In this document: positions 22,980-35,700 of the stretch, piece by piece
Layout: each line of letters starts with the position of its first letter
How positions within the stretch are numbered: the stretch's first letter is position 1
Assembly: GCA_948146395.1 (NCBI GenBank)
Contig: OX411547.1
Coordinates: 30,918,614 to 30,982,613, forward strand
DNA length: 64,000 nt
Origin: Fragum whitleyi
Lineage: Eukaryota > Mollusca > Bivalvia > Cardiida > Cardiidae
Reading direction: 5' to 3'
Translations under genes and position numbers: made by a program
The notes under the pieces: model-generated
What the model saw: only the letters and a program-made list of their open reading frames with translations
Told to the model about the DNA's origin: nothing
Database searches by the model: none

Positions 22980-24515
22980 ATTATTAAGCCAAAATATACA
23001 TGCCATTTCTTTCAATTCTAGGTAACATTGAATTTTTACATCTTTAACTCATTGAATGATGACGGTTACATTTCACAACTTTTGATTGCATCTTTTGGTT
23101 AAAATCTATATAATAATTACATTTTTCATCTTTGGTAAAGAGCTATATTTTTACACTGAAACCCCATCAAAATCTTGTTAATAATTTCACTATACATTTT
23201 AATAATTTTAAATATGGAAGATAGCCATTATTTTTACATCTTTTACTCATGAAAATCCAAGTAACAATCAAATTTTAAAATCTTAATCAATATAACTGTT
23301 ATATCTAAACATTTAAAACCCATTAAATTTTGCAAACAGTAAGAATTATACTTTATCTAAATTCATCTTTAACTCATTCTAAATAGTTAACAAGTGTATC
23401 ATGTTTTTTTTTTGCTATTTAAAATAAAGGTACTGATTCACAAAACGTGCATTCATTGTTTTTAAAATATGGTTCTGATATAATTTTGTCAAAGTTTTTT
23501 CATGACAAGGGTTCATTACAGCATTTATTCAAGTTTTTCTTATGACAGCATTATGTATTCTCAAATTTAGTAGCGGACAGACTGAGTATTATTTCTTTCC
23601 TACTCCCAGAAAAAGCTTTGTACCCAAGGAAAGTAATTTATAAAACAATGTAATGATCTTTGATTTACTGATTTAAGGAAGATGTCAAGGCCAGCCTGTT
23701 TGTGGTAAGCTAAATGTTAATCTAACTTTGTCATGCTATAGAAAATTGTTATGCTTCCAAAATATTTTCGGGGAGCATTGTAGTTACCATGTAGGAACAT
23801 TTATTCACCATGTGATGCTATTTACATTCATCTGTAAATATCTGACTAGATTTACAATATTTTGCTGTTTAAACCATGAGATATCATTATTGAAAATTCA
23901 GAAATTATTTGAATATTTAGTTATTTCATCATACAACCTTACACACAACAGAGGATATTGAATGAGTGTTCATTTAATACTGAATTTATAAAAGGAGTCA
24001 TCTTCTAGCAGATTAAAACAAGGCTTTGCCAAGTTTTTATCTGTTTAAGTCACAATCTTTTGATGAATTTGGTATCTAATACCGTAAGTACAAATCTCAT
24101 TTTCTGTTTATAATATGACTTGAACTTTTGTGATTAAACGAAAAAATTCCACATATTTTTCAACATCAGCTCATTTGCATAGTTATTCCACTAGTGTATT
24201 TATTATAACACCTGTTAAATATTAAAATTATTCAACAGGGTTATTTCACTCCCATGACATAGGTCATATTATAATTATGTTTGTTCAATTTGAAATCATA
24301 AGTTTTGTTTCTTCAGCAAACAATCACCAATGATGATGACCACAGATTCCTATATTGATTGTTCAGCATGAAACAGACTTTAACTTATTCAAACAACACA
24401 AACTTTTTACGGATGAAATTACTGTTTAGTCGCAAAACCGACCAGAAGTTTTACTTATCATGAGAGTTCATGGGAAATTGATCAAAATGCACCCCACACT
24501 GTCTCTTAAAATGAT
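22980..24515. other. Non-coding stretch, no feature recognised
   Basis: Very AT-rich. A degenerate motif (an A/T-rich run followed by 'acatctttaactcat') recurs loosely between 23,030 and 23,380, which could be a decayed tandem repeat. No gene seen. Confidence 0.4.
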
Positions 24516-24520
24516 AGCTG

Positions 24521-24987
24521 CCATCATAGCCCAGTAGTAGCGCATCAGACTACGATTCAAAAGGTCCAAGATTTGATTCCCAACAGCAGCACTCATTCTT
24601 TTTGACTATTTGTCTTCAACCAATGTGTTGATAATCGCTACCCTATGTGGGATAGCAGCTGGAGGCAAGGAAAGAAGGTGATGGTACTCGTTATGGTAGT
24701 ACTTGTTTGAGAAATACCGGGAATTCCATAGTTAGGTGCTCCAGCTGCTGAAATTTAACTGAACGATTGTTGAAAATGGCCTGAAACCACATTCTTTCTG
24801 ACTATTTGTCTGATCAATGGTTTCATAGTCATACAATATGTGGGATAGCAGTTGGAGGCTAGGAAAGGATGTAACGGTGGCACTGGTGTGAGAAAAACCA
24901 GGAATCAATTGTTAGGCAATCTAGCCAGGATATATAACTGGGAGATTGTTGAAAGAGGCTTAAAACCCCATTCAAACAAAGAAACAA
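24521..24987 (+). mobile_element. tRNA-derived SINE with duplicated body
   Basis: Head has A-box-like TAGCCCAGTAGTAGC and B-box-like GATTTGATTCC. Body 1 runs to about 24,790. Body 2 (24,787-24,987) repeats 'ctgactatttgtct', 'gtgggatagcag' and 'ggaggctaggaaagg', and ends ATTCAAACAAAGAAACAAAC. The order head-body-body could be a nested insertion that lost its inner head, or a dimeric form. Confidence 0.8.
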
Positions 24988-25461
24988 ACTTCAAATAATA
25001 ATGTTATTCAATACTTTCAGGTTATATAATCAAGATAAGGACATGGTATCAATAATCAACTAGGGATGTAAGAACACGGCAGAACCCATCTCTGGAATAA
25101 TACAAATTGACCGGGGAAGATACAGATAACTGCCTTGTCAAACAACTGTCAAAAATACAGGAAGTGGAACTTCGGACAGGGGGAGCTTGTTTCTTCCTGT
25201 GAAATAACGGGCAATATTGACATCTGATAGACCCAGTGTCTGTTCAACGTTAAGTGTCTTAAAAAGGAAAATCATGTGTTTTTCAGTGAAAAAAAGTGGA
25301 ATTATCTAATGGAATTATAAATGGCCATTAAAGTGTTTCGGTAAGTGATTTTTTATGTTTAGAATAATAGGCAGTTTTGGTAATTGGAATCTATTGTCTT
25401 ATACTATCAATTTGTGGAATGGATGAATAATAGACATTTATACCCATCCAATTTAACTACC

Positions 25462-25689
25462 TTAACCCTTTACTTATTAATCCCTGCTTTTTACGTGCCT
25501 GTGATTTTATGATTGAGAAAACATTGTGAAAAAAGAAGAAATTGCTTCTGACAAGCAATTTCTTCTTTTTTCACACTATTTTCTACCCTACTGAATGGTT
25601 ATTTTTCAAATTAAATCTACTTAAAATTTCATCTGCAAAACCTTTGAATTTGGACAGGTCCAAAATTTTTTACAACAGGAAAGGGTTAA
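25462..25689. mobile_element. MITE family Q, reverse orientation
   Basis: 228 bp, TTAACCCTTTACTT to CAGGAAAGGGTTAA. The inner hairpin 'gaagaaattgcttctga / caagcaatttcttctttt' is the best-preserved example here. TTAA at both ends. Confidence 0.85.
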
Positions 25690-25848
25690 TTTATCTTTTT
25701 TCTTACAAAATGACAAGATTTTATGGTCTATATGTTTTGGAGGGTCTTTGTGTGGAAAATTGTTACAAACAATATAGAACAATTCAGTTGACTTAAACTT
25801 CTTTTTTGTACAGGTCCTATGTTATATGATTTGTAGTAAAACTAAGTT

Positions 25849-26091
25849 TTAACCCTAAATTGTCATGCTGAAAGGAACCTTGACCATATCGCATTAAAAC
25901 CAAAGTGCTGGTAATACCAAATACACTTACTTTTAGTGGGTACATTTTGAAAATGCAACTTCTAAACTTTTCTGATTAAAGAATATCAGGTGGTATAGAC
26001 AAAGATCAGACTTCACAAATATGCAGGCTGATCTTTGTCCATACCTCCTGTAGAAGCAGCAATATTCTGGGCTCAGCATGACAAGGGTTAA
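25849..26091. mobile_element. piggyBac-type MITE, family P, reverse orientation
   Basis: 243 bp, TTAACCCTAAATTGTCATGC to AGCATGACAAGGGTTAA, with the 'tcagacttcacaaatatgc / aggctgatct' hairpin in its right half. Confidence 0.8.
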
Positions 26092-26373
26092 ATTGGGAAA
26101 AGAAAGAATAGCATGATAGAGTATCATTTGTTAAAACTTAATATATAGATTCTTTGACAATTCAATAATTATCAAACTACTAGAATGCTTGATTAGTAAG
26201 AGTTCCTCATTAAAATTGCATAAGGTTAATTAAATTAACAGATGCTGTCATTTAATTTGGGAAACAAATCCACGGAAATCCTTGCCGATTGAACAACAAT
26301 TTGAAATCTATCTAATAGAAACAAGCCTCTGTCAGAGCACAGTTCACCAGGTAGCCCGCCATACTCTGAAACA

Positions 26374-26579
26374 TAAACCCTTGTCATGGCGATCCCGGAA
26401 TATCCCTGTTTTGGCAGGAGGTATGGACCAACACCAGCCTGCACATATGTACAACCTGATTTTCCTTTTTAAACCAGAAAGGTTTCAGAAATTATATATT
26501 CAAAATCAAATGCCGACTCACAATTAGGAAATACAGAGCTTTCAGCACTTTGAATTATATACAATTTTGCAAGGTTTTT
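26374..26579 (+). mobile_element. piggyBac-type MITE, family P, 3' end lost
   Basis: Starts TAAACCCTTGTCATGG and follows the family (CCCGGAATATYCCTG, GGCAGGAGGTATGGACC, TGCACATATGTAC) to about 26,575, where the next family P copy begins directly. The terminal GGGTTAA of this copy is missing. Confidence 0.75.
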
Positions 26580-26827
26580 TAACCCTTGTCATGCTGAATT
26601 AGAAACCTTTGTAAAATTATGTCTAAATCAAAGTGCTGAAATCTGGGTATTTCCAAAATGTTAGTCAGCATTTGATTTTGAAAATATAATTCCTGAAACT
26701 TTTTTGGTTTAAAAAGGAAAATCATGCTGTATGGACTAAGATCAGACTGCACATATGTGCAGGCTGATGTTTGTCCATACCTCCTTTCAAAGCAGGAATA
26801 TTCCGGGATCAGCATGACAAGGGTTAA
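26579..26827 (-). mobile_element. piggyBac-type MITE, family P, complete
   Basis: 249 bp, TTAACCCTTGTCATGCTGAA to its complement. Opposite in orientation to the abutting copy on its left, so the two form an inverted pair sharing one junction. The hairpin 'actgcacatatgtgcagg' is intact. Confidence 0.85.
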
Positions 26828-26889
26828 CAGCATGAGAAGGGTAAAGGGTCGCAGGCTCAGCATGTATCCTTTCCATCATTTGTCCGGAC

Positions 26890-27000
26890 CAACTAGTCAT
26901 AATCGGTAATGTTTGATGACTGGCTCTGAAATGTTGTGGTAGCACTGGTTAGAAATTCTTGAAATACATGACTAGGTGCTCCAGATGCAGCAATATGACT
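26890..27000 (+). mobile_element. SINE body fragment
   Basis: Shares 'gtggtagcactggttagaaa', 'actaggtgctccag' and 'gcagcaatatgactgg' with the SINE bodies at 16.1 and 24.7 kb. No head or tail. Confidence 0.6.
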
Positions 27001-27051
27001 GGAAAGGAAGAAATTTCTTCATTTCTCTTTATATTTTTCTCTCAGAAAAGA

Positions 27052-27690
27052 AACAAGAGCTGTCAGAAGACAGTGAAGCTCAACTATGCCATGTGCTGGA
27101 TAGTAACAGCAAATTAATATCAACATTGGAAAATTCCATGAGTGAAAGTCAAGAGAAAAGAATATTTGTCTTGATGCTGATATTATGGTCACAGAAGCAT
27201 GCGTAAGTTTCCAAGCAATAGCTTAATTAGAAATAGAGATATATCTGATATTCAACATTTGCATGTAAAAACTTAACCAAGAATTTAATAGTCTTAAAAG
27301 GGTTAAAATTCCACTAAATTTAATATCAAAGTAACGAATCTTTGTCTAGAGGTTGATACTATGGTCACAGAAGCATGTGCAAGGTTTCCAAGCAATGGCT
27401 TAAGTAGAAATAGAGATATAGGTGATTTACAACATTTGCTTGTAAAAACTTAAGCGGGAATTTCTAAGTCTGATAAGGGTTAAAATTCCACTAAATTCAA
27501 TATCAGAGTAATGAATCTTTGTTGAGATGCTGACATTATGGTCACAGAAACATGTGCAAAGTTTCAAAGCAATGGCTTAAGTAGAAACAGAGATATAACT
27601 GATATACAAAATTTGCACGTAAAAAACTTAACAGGAATTCCTTAGTGCAAAAAGGGTTAAAACTCCACTAAATATAATTGACAAGTTAAA
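27052..27690 (-). mobile_element. Helentron-like element with 177-bp core repeats (family E)
   Basis: The left edge AACAAGAGCTGTCAG AAGACAG is, on the minus strand, a stem-loop CTGTCTTCTGACAG followed by CTCTTGTT, the same design as 49,490-49,511. Inside are three to four tandem units; 'ggtcacagaa' recurs at about 27,186, 27,363 and 27,540, a 177-bp period. The 5' end on the right is not clear. No microsatellite is visible. Confidence 0.65.
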
Positions 27691-27879
27691 CAAACCTTAC
27701 CTGTAAGGTGCAGTTTGATGCCTATTCTGTTGGTCCCTATCTACCAGAATCACACGAGTGAGCGAGTGTTGGCCAGTGTCCAATTTCATCAGATTTTAAG
27801 AGCAAGTTACCGAGAAATATTTGAAAACATGGAGCCCGGTAAGAAAATGGGTGGGATAATTTATTGCCTCAGGGTGGGC

Positions 27880-28950
27880 GTGTGATGCTACTGAGGATCA
27901 GATTAGTTGAAGCCTCTGAAAACATTGCAGTAAATGAAGAAATTGATTGTAAGATCAATCCCAACCAAACTAACCCAATACAAACTTAGCAAAAAGAAGA
28001 CTGATAAGATGTCTAATTGTGAGAAAGGAATGACTTGTTTGCCCTTATTTCTCAGTCAGGTCTCATTTAATCTAAATAAATACTCACACTATCACTTTTT
28101 GATGCCCCTGAGGAAAAGTAAATCTAACTTTTGGAAAACATAGAAATGAAGAAATTGCTTGTTACTAGCAGTTTCTTCATAATCTACAATATTTTTTTCC
28201 TAAAAGATAAAGATTCATAAATTTTTAACATGTAAAAATTGTTGTCTTTTAATCCAGGTCAATCTCATCCAATTCTACCTAACCAAACTTATCAAAAGGT
28301 GTTGTGGAAAATGTTAAGCAAGCAATCCAATTGTTTCCAAATTTATAGCAGTCATTCTGTGAGCAGGAAAACCTGAGGTATTCTAGAGAAGTGGATCTAT
28401 TTCTGTCTTTTAATGAGACAACAAAGAAATCCCAACTTGTCATAAAGAAGTGTGAGAGGTGCCTTAAATAGTGTGCAAGGTTACAATTATTACTTTTGTG
28501 CACTTATTTCTGTAAGTCAGGTCTCATTAAATGATTCCCATATAATCACTTTGTGATGCACTAGGGGAAAGATTAATTGACGCCTCTGAATAAATTGTAG
28601 AAAATATAAGAAATAGCTTTTTAGAAAAAGTCTTCAATTCTTTCCTGAAGTTGAGCCCAAAATATTAATATACTCCTATTGATTTAGGAATTAGGGAATA
28701 GGTCTTAATCTACAAAATGAAGTTTTATGGCCTTAAAGAAATAGAATATACCTAAAGCAAGGACTCTCAAAATTTACAGAAAGACCCGTTAGAATCCTAA
28801 GATTGAGTCCTTTGGACTGTCTTTTGTTCACTCCATCATATCTGTATGTTAGGTCTTTAATTGATTCCCATGCAATCATTTTTTGATGCGTTTGAGTACA
28901 GATAAATTGAATCTTCTGTAAAATTCTCTATTAAGGGGCACTATATTCTT
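27880..28950. repeat. Diverged long-period tandem repeat (about 330-460 bp)
   Basis: A phrase like 'gtcaggtctcatttaa..atcactttttgatgc' recurs at about 28,057, 28,516 and 28,849, each followed by an 'attgaagcctctgaaaa'-like block, which also appears at 27,905. Spacing is irregular and divergence high. A small hairpin 'gaagaaattgcttgtt / agcagtttcttc' lies at 28,147-28,178. Confidence 0.5.
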
Positions 28951-29269
28951 GTCCAACAGAGATGAATCTGGTTCAGAATATCATGTGCAAAAATATCTCA
29001 ATTAGCCCAATGTAATGAAAAATAGAGAACCTTTTGTGAGAAATTTTACCAAATTCTTCACTTAATTACATTTATCTAGATTTTTCTCTCATCAAGCCAT
29101 GCAGTTACAATGAGATTTCTAACAGAAAAATGAGAGAATCTCTCAATATCTCGCCCCAAAATGATCCATGGTTCCACCCTGCACAGAGAAGTTCAGCTAA
29201 AACATGATTATCAGGTGTGAAATATTTGGATATGCAGAAATATCATAGTCAGTGGGCAAGCCATATTTA

Positions 29270-29345
29270 TTTCAAGAACTAGCTCTCAAAGTTCAAGAAG
29301 TTCTTTAACTGTAGTTTAACATTCTAGAACATTGGAGTACCAGTA
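29270..29345. mobile_element. Fragment of the AAGAACTAGTTCTT element
   Basis: Contains 'atttcaagaactagctctc' and 'agttcaagaagttctttaac' followed by 'aacattctagaacattg', matching parts of 22,625-22,971 and 50,230-50,401. Ends missing. Confidence 0.6.
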
Positions 29346-30081
29346 GGGCATCAATGCATAAATTGCCTGGATATTGTAGGTTGAGTTAGTTGATCAGAAT
29401 AATTTACCGTGGCTTGAAAATCAGATTTCTGTGAAAAATCAATTTCCAACATTTGACACTGTTTTAATATCATTTTGCAGCCAATTTGTTTCTGAGCGAT
29501 GTAACAGTTGAAATTTCAATTAATGGATAAACATCAAATGTTGTGAGCACTTGTGCATCTAAATTGGACTGCCTTCAAAGACTTGATTAATTTAACTGAT
29601 TTACACCATTACAGTACTCAGACATTGAAAACTTAGTGCAACCTTTTTAGCTTACCTACAAAGTCCTCATAAGACCTATTTTGACCTACCTTCGTCCAGC
29701 ATCCATCTGTCGTCTGCCCATTGTCCTGCCTCCATCAACATTTTCTCTAAACAACCCCTCCTTAAACAGTATGTTGCCTAAATTACCACAAAATTTTACA
29801 GGATTGTTTCTAAGGTGGTCCTGTTTGAAAATAGGTAACAGAATTGAAATCTGTTGAAAACTCTGGTTGCAATGGCATCCATTGATCATTAGCTCATAGA
29901 CCTTTGATTAAAATGTGACCCGTCAGGCAAAATAGGGTCCATCTGGGAGTTCTATAAAATGAATAATTGAAAAAGAGATTAGGTCGAATATAAGTCAACA
30001 AGATGTCGCATTTCAAAAATTCTTTTACTGGTAGTTGAATTGTTCATTCTAGATTCAGAAAATAAGCACATTGCAAAAAGT

Positions 30082-30140
30082 TTTGACCCTTAAAAGTCAG
30101 TCTGCACATTCCGTGCAGTCTGACTTAGTCTAAGGGTTGA
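30082..30140. mobile_element. Hairpin MITE with CCCTTA ends and TGCAC core
   Basis: Arms GACCCTTAAAAGTCAGTCTG and CAGTCTGACTTAGTCTAAGG around GCACATTCCGTGC. It combines the CCCTT-type end of the TTAA MITEs with their internal palindrome in about 59 bp. Confidence 0.7.
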
Positions 30141-30210
30141 CACTTTACACACTACCCAGATGGTTCCTTTTCGGGGCTTAATACAAATTTTCAAATTTCT
30201 TCTTCTAAAC

Positions 30211-30572
30211 CAGGGGTGTGGAAATGCGAGTTTTCTCCACTTGTCCCTGGACAAGTAAAGGTGGATTTTCTACTCGTCCACGATCAAAATGAACTTGTCC
30301 GCTAAATATTAAAAAGAAAAATTTGAAAAAAAAAAACATTGCCTTTTGATGAAGAAAATGCTGGTATCCAGCATTTTCTTCATTAAAAAACAATGTTTTC
30401 TACCCTATGATATGAACATTAGGATGATTTTTCTCTTAATTCTTTTGAGTAACATTCCAAGATTTGCCCTGGTATTTACTTGTCCTTGGACAAGTGGCTA
30501 TGAAAAATTTACTTGTCCTCAAGTACAAAAGCGCGAGTCGGACAAGTTGGGCATGGGAATTCCACACCCCTG
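30211..30572. mobile_element. hAT-like non-autonomous element (CAGGGGTGTGGAA)
   Basis: 362 bp with TIRs CAGGGGTGTGGAA at both ends, flanked by TAAAC direct repeats (30,206-30,210 and 30,573-30,577). Removing it restores 'ttcttctaaacaagaaggc', the expected family A core text. The interior holds a hairpin 'gaagaaaatgctgg / ccagcattttcttc'. The TIR looks hAT-like, but a 5-bp duplication is short for hAT (usually 8). Confidence 0.8.
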
Positions 30573-30827
30573 TAAACAAGAAGGCTGACAGCCTTTATAT
30601 TTGGCATGGATCATTAGGTCATATAAAACTTTATGAAAATACATTAAGCAATAAATGTAGGAATACCAGGGGCAGTGTACTCTGGGAAGGGGGTACATCT
30701 TGGATCTTTATAGAAAACTTTAAAAGTCGTCTTCAGAGTCAGAGGTCTGAAAGTATGTCTGGTTTTTCATAGACCTCAATGGAGGACCATAGGGGTGGGG
30801 TAGGAGGACATTCTACATCTTTATATC

Positions 30828-31056
30828 TTAACACTTTCCTGTTTTACAAAATTTTGGACCTGTCCAAATTCAAAAGTTTTGCAGACGAAAATTTAAAGTG
30901 GATTTATTTTGAAAAATAACCATTCAGTAGGGTAGAAAATAGTGCGGAAAAAGTAGGAATTGCTTTTCAGAAGCAATTTCTTCTTTTTTCACAATGTTTT
31001 CTCAATCATTAAATCACAGGCACGTAAAAAGCAGGGACGAAACAGCAAAGGGTTAA
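30828..31056. mobile_element. MITE family Q, forward orientation
   Basis: 229 bp, TTAACACTTTCCTG to GCAAAGGGTTAA. Uninterrupted version of the copy at 7,721-8,272; it supplies the empty site 'cttcttttttcacaatg' used to read that insertion. Confidence 0.85.
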
Positions 31057-31339
31057 AAAAGAAATGGTCATTTCAAACATTATCTCCTGAAATACTGACT
31101 CATTTTTTAATAAATTTTGTCAGAAATGCTCTTTAGGTGATAAAACAGTTAAAAGGTAAGATTGCCAAAACATATTGCCAATATGGTAGGGAGAGTTCTG
31201 ATAAAAAAGAGCTGAAATATTGAAATTGTGAAAATCTCCTTTCGTGTGGTTGCTTTGACGTACCTTAGTATTAATAGAGCTATTTTCTCAGGTAAGTGTC
31301 ATACACGCAGGGCCGATGGTCCTCTTTTAAACCTGCATT

Positions 31340-32660
31340 TGCTTATTTGATCTGCTGTAACAGCCAATCTTTGAAATCAGTCATTTTACGTTGTATCGTT
31401 TTGGAAAAGAGGCCCATGATATTCTTTGCTTTAAGAATGGGGCGAGGTGCCCCATATTAGTTCGAACTTTACAGAACTCTGTGCCCTTGTTTGATTTTGA
31501 AGTCAACCTTTCTTGATAATTGCACGAGAAAAAGACTTTTGAAATGTTAATTATATTTTGTGAAATATAGTATCATAAGCTTTTTGTTCCAATAAGTTTT
31601 CTGCAGAAAAAAAGCCTACTCTTGGTATGCAGACAATTTCAGAACAAGTTAACAAATTCTCAATTTTAAGGTGCAGACTTTCCATAATCATGAATTTTCA
31701 GAAACTTTTAAAAATTCTATTAAGATAGGAAATTAGTGTCCTGATTTCTGCCATTGGTAGCAATTTCAATTTAAACCTTTTCCTGCTGAACCAAAATTTG
31801 ATTTCAAACAAATTGCCCTTTTTTCTTTACATTGTAGCGAGTCTTCTTCAAGTTTTCCATAATAACTAAATAGAAAACAAACAGGATAGCTAGCTGTGAT
31901 CAGGCTGCATGTCTGTAAAGGTTGATCTTAGCTTTTGCTGTCTCCCGAAGCTATGCTCACAGCAGGAATGTTTAATTCTGATCTAACAAATCTTAAAATG
32001 CACCAAACAAGGACAGGGGACTTATGAATGTGAGGTCCCTGCCTCCAATCAGGAATCTTTGGCAATTTCATGGAATAGGCCTTGGGAAAAATAAGGGCAT
32101 AGCAATGAAAATGTTTATATAACATCACAATTATCAATCACCCCACATAGGATTACAATCAACAAAAGAATAAAAGTTGGCATATAATCATAAGTTTGAT
32201 AACAAAATGCAGTGTTTTACTGCATTTTATCATCAAATTATAATATGTCTAAAAGATTTCCACAGACGATCAGAAAGCAATAACAAAATGTGTCTTAAAA
32301 CAAATTAACCAAAATACCCCACCCCCACCCCACCCCAAGAAGCAGAATAACCCCAAAAAAAACCCAAAAATACTACACTTATTACATCTGAGGTACTTTC
32401 CAGTTTATGGAAATCTCTGAGCAATGTTCTGAATGCCCCCCCCCCCCATCCAAGGTTAGAATTTCAGCAAAGGAATGTTTGGAGTTGGAAAATATGAAAA
32501 TTTAAAGTATCATGACTTATACTTATGGTCAATGTACATAAAGCAAGATGCACCTATAGCTTTAGTGCTGCTATAATGCCTGTAATATTTATCAGGGCTA
32601 GAAATTACCTAGAACTTCTTCATGATCAAGAAAGGAAAATTTGTTCCACATTTTAATGTC
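31340..32660. other. Non-coding stretch with a few small repeats
   Basis: A partial P/Q-like MITE start 'taaaccttttcctgctgaac' near 31,773 with a TGCATGTCTG hairpin remnant at 31,890-31,935; a hairpin 'tttgataacaaaatgcagt / actgcattttatcatcaaa' at 32,192-32,237; and C-rich runs at 32,316-32,336 and 32,436-32,447. No gene. Confidence 0.5.
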
Positions 32661-32667
32661 CCTGTGC

Positions 32668-32722
32668 TAAACAGTTTAACTGCCTATATGTTTACAGGCA
32701 GTTACATCTGTTTCAGTGAAAT
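32668..32722. mobile_element. Hairpin MITE (AACTGCCTATATG type), diverged
   Basis: Arms AACAGTTTAACTGCC and GGCAGTTACATCTGTT around TATATGTTTACA. Member of the GTAACTGCC fold-back family. Confidence 0.7.
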
Positions 32723-35700
32723 TGACAACTGTGTCAGCTTTGTTCGTCTGTGTCACATTATAAGAACAAGATTGAAGTAATCTAGTAAAATTTACAACCA
32801 CATCAGCTTTGTCTTACTGTGTCACATGATGTGAACAAGATAAGTAATCTAGTGAAATTTACAACTATGTCATTGCTTTGTCTTACTGTGTCACATTATG
32901 TGAACAAGATAAGTACGGTAAATTTCATAAAAAATTTCTTATACCCTTATAGTTCGTATACCCCCTTTCCAGGAAAAAAATAGTTTTAAAAAATCTCCAA
33001 AATTTCGAATTTTTGAGAAAAGGAATAATGACTTTTCCAAAATTTCGTATACACTAGACATTTTAACAATTATAATTTTCCAAAATTTCGAATAACGTAC
33101 AAAAAGACCGGTAAAAGACGTTATTACCTATCGACGTCAAAATCAATAAAAGACTTGCGCGTTATTTGAAACCATTTTGCCATTCCAGGGATATGATATA
33201 ATGCTTGACACGTTCAATATTGTGAAAATAAATAAATAAATTATGGAGTTATCACGTGGCAATGTACGAAGGGATTAAAAGTAAAGGCTTGACTTTTAAT
33301 TATTTTAATTGGAAAGCTCAAATTTCTGGTCCGTAATTTACACGACTTACATAACACCGTGGTGCTATTCGAGGAAGAAAGTAGTGAAAGTGTCCGTATC
33401 ATGATCGTTGGAGGACGATCAAAACTTGGTGTAAACTGTTTAAGTTATCTGTTGCTACGATTTTTTGTGATCGCACACCAACAATATGCAATCATACAAA
33501 AAATTCTTGATGATTTAGCGAATAGTTTAGTAGACACATGGACCGAGAGATGACATGATATCAAATTATCGTAATTGAGGTTTTTATGATCAAAAGTAAA
33601 AGCAATTTAAGATGAAGGTAGATTTTTGATTACAGATTTATGTTAAATCTGTGTGCAGTTCATGATACTTTATAATCGTAATTCGGTAATCATTCCCCCA
33701 TTGCAAGCAGCGCATATTTTTTGATCACCCCAATATAAATTAAATTCCGAGAAATAAAAGTACACAATTGCGTTCTCAACTTTTGAGAAGACAAATGTTT
33801 AGATGATAAATTGAATGACAGCTTGCGTTGATGACTAGTAACCAAACACATACAAAAGATCGCTTTTCAAGCCACACCCCCTCATGATTGACAGTTCTAG
33901 TCACACGATACCAGCTTTATTATGTTCAGACGCCTTTCGACCGATTTTGCACGTGTAAGCTAAAGTAACCCTACTTCAAAAGATTCTTCCCCTGACGTGA
34001 CGTCATCAAATATTCCCCAGTGAACATAAAAGTCTCGCTCTTACCGTTGATACCAAATATTGAGTCACATGTAAACCAATGCAATTGACAAGTGTGAATA
34101 GAAAAGTCGACTAACAGATTATAATTAACTGGGAGTCTATGGAGTTTTGAACTCCTGTACAACAGATTATTTGCGTGTCAAAGAATGCTGTCTCTGACCG
34201 ACAAAAACATTTCATTTTAAGTTATTGCTACTCGGACTCCCACTGATGATATGCATAACAATCAATGAACTAGAACTGATAAGATGAATGTTATCTCCAT
34301 GGCTAACGAGTAGAACAGCATGCGGTTCTCCTCAGTCAAATTAACACGCACATTATCATAGAATTGCAGAAATAAATGTCTTTCTTCGTTTTAACATAGG
34401 TAGTGGGTGTGGTATTATGTTTAATACGGAGTTTATGACAAATCAACGTAGATAACAATGCAGTTTTCCTGACGCCCTGTTTGCGGCCAAACGAGCAACT
34501 AACGTATCCAAGGAGGGTTTTTTACACAAAGATTTTTAAGATTCCGCAAGATTTAAAACAGGATTTCAGTTGAAATTCTAAGACAAAGCGCGAAATATCC
34601 CTATTAAAAACCTTATGAAACCTTGAAATTCTTAATCCTAAGAAACTCACCTCAGGATTTCTAAAAAAGATGTAAAAAATTTGCAAACGAACGTCGGTGA
34701 TAAGAGAGGCATCTGTGATGTTAAGGCCTCCCTCTTTTTCAAGAAAAGCCTTAAGGTGAATACATATAGAACAATGAGATGTGACAAGAGCCTGTTACCT
34801 ACTCCGGTTGACAAAATTATTGCGTTCTGATCTTACAGCAGCCATGGACCCTAAATATACATGTATATTTAGAGTCCCTGCAGCAGCTAAATAGCGTTTT
34901 AGATTGTAGAATTTTTATTGATTTACATTCATAATAGACGCGTATTTTTGCCGAACACAACCTGTGTCCAGTGTGCTTTAACATTTGCGAATTGGTTTAA
35001 ACAATTGTAACCTGCTTTTCGCAAGAAATCAAGTGCAATGCGGAGTACAATTACTCAAGTATTTGGCAAACGTTTTCATTTGAACAAATGGGTGGTTATT
35101 TATCGCATGACGGGTCAACATTAATTACGTCATTTCCATAGTTGAGCACCTCTATACATTTCTTTGGGTAAAACATGTGAACTATTTAAATAGTTCTGAC
35201 ACAAGCGTGTTTGTGTAAAGATAGGCATATTTGATGATTGGAATCAACTATCTGAAGTAAGGTTAAATTGTTTTTGTTTTCGCAAAAAATAAAAAAATAA
35301 GTAAAGAGCATAGCCCTTGAAAAATTATCTTTGGGTAAAATATTGAAGTAGCATGTTTTATTTCGATGTTTGCTGTTCTTCGTCCGGTGACATTGCATGT
35401 CGTCGTTTGGTGGCCAAAACGGAATTAGGCTTTAAATAATACGTTGATACAATTAGAATTCGCTATTTTGACTCGTCAATTGTATTCAAATGTTATATCA
35501 AATCACAATAGTACGCATACGACAATTTCTCAAATCTTTCAAGGTGCTGTGTCAACACAGTTCTCGAATAACATGAAAATAAAGACCGGACAATTTCAAA
35601 CCTACAACAATCGTCATTGATTGGTAAATCGTCGAACATGGTTTAGTAGAGCCTGTTTGTTGTAACAGATTAAAGTATCGTTTAAAATGCACCATAAAGA

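Larger units (their letters stand above)
29649..31330 (+). mobile_element. Old Helentron-like element, family A, multiply interrupted
   Basis: Starts TTTTAGCTTACCT, then a diverged GTC-rich block and a body matching 52,560-52,760 ('ttgaaatctgttgaaaactc', 'tggttgcaatggca'). Core traces follow ('gcctttatatttggcatgg', 'agggggtacat'), and it closes at 31,283-31,325 with 'tttctcaggtaagtgtcat', then GGGCCGATGGTCCTCTTTT. It is split by a hairpin element (30,082), a CAGGGGTG element (30,211-30,572) and a family Q MITE (30,828-31,056). Confidence 0.7.

Noticed and set aside
33359..33553. 64-codon frame in the 2.95-kb insertion as a captured exon
   Set aside because: Short, without splice-site context I could defend and without recognisable similarity; kept only as part of the capture hypothesis.
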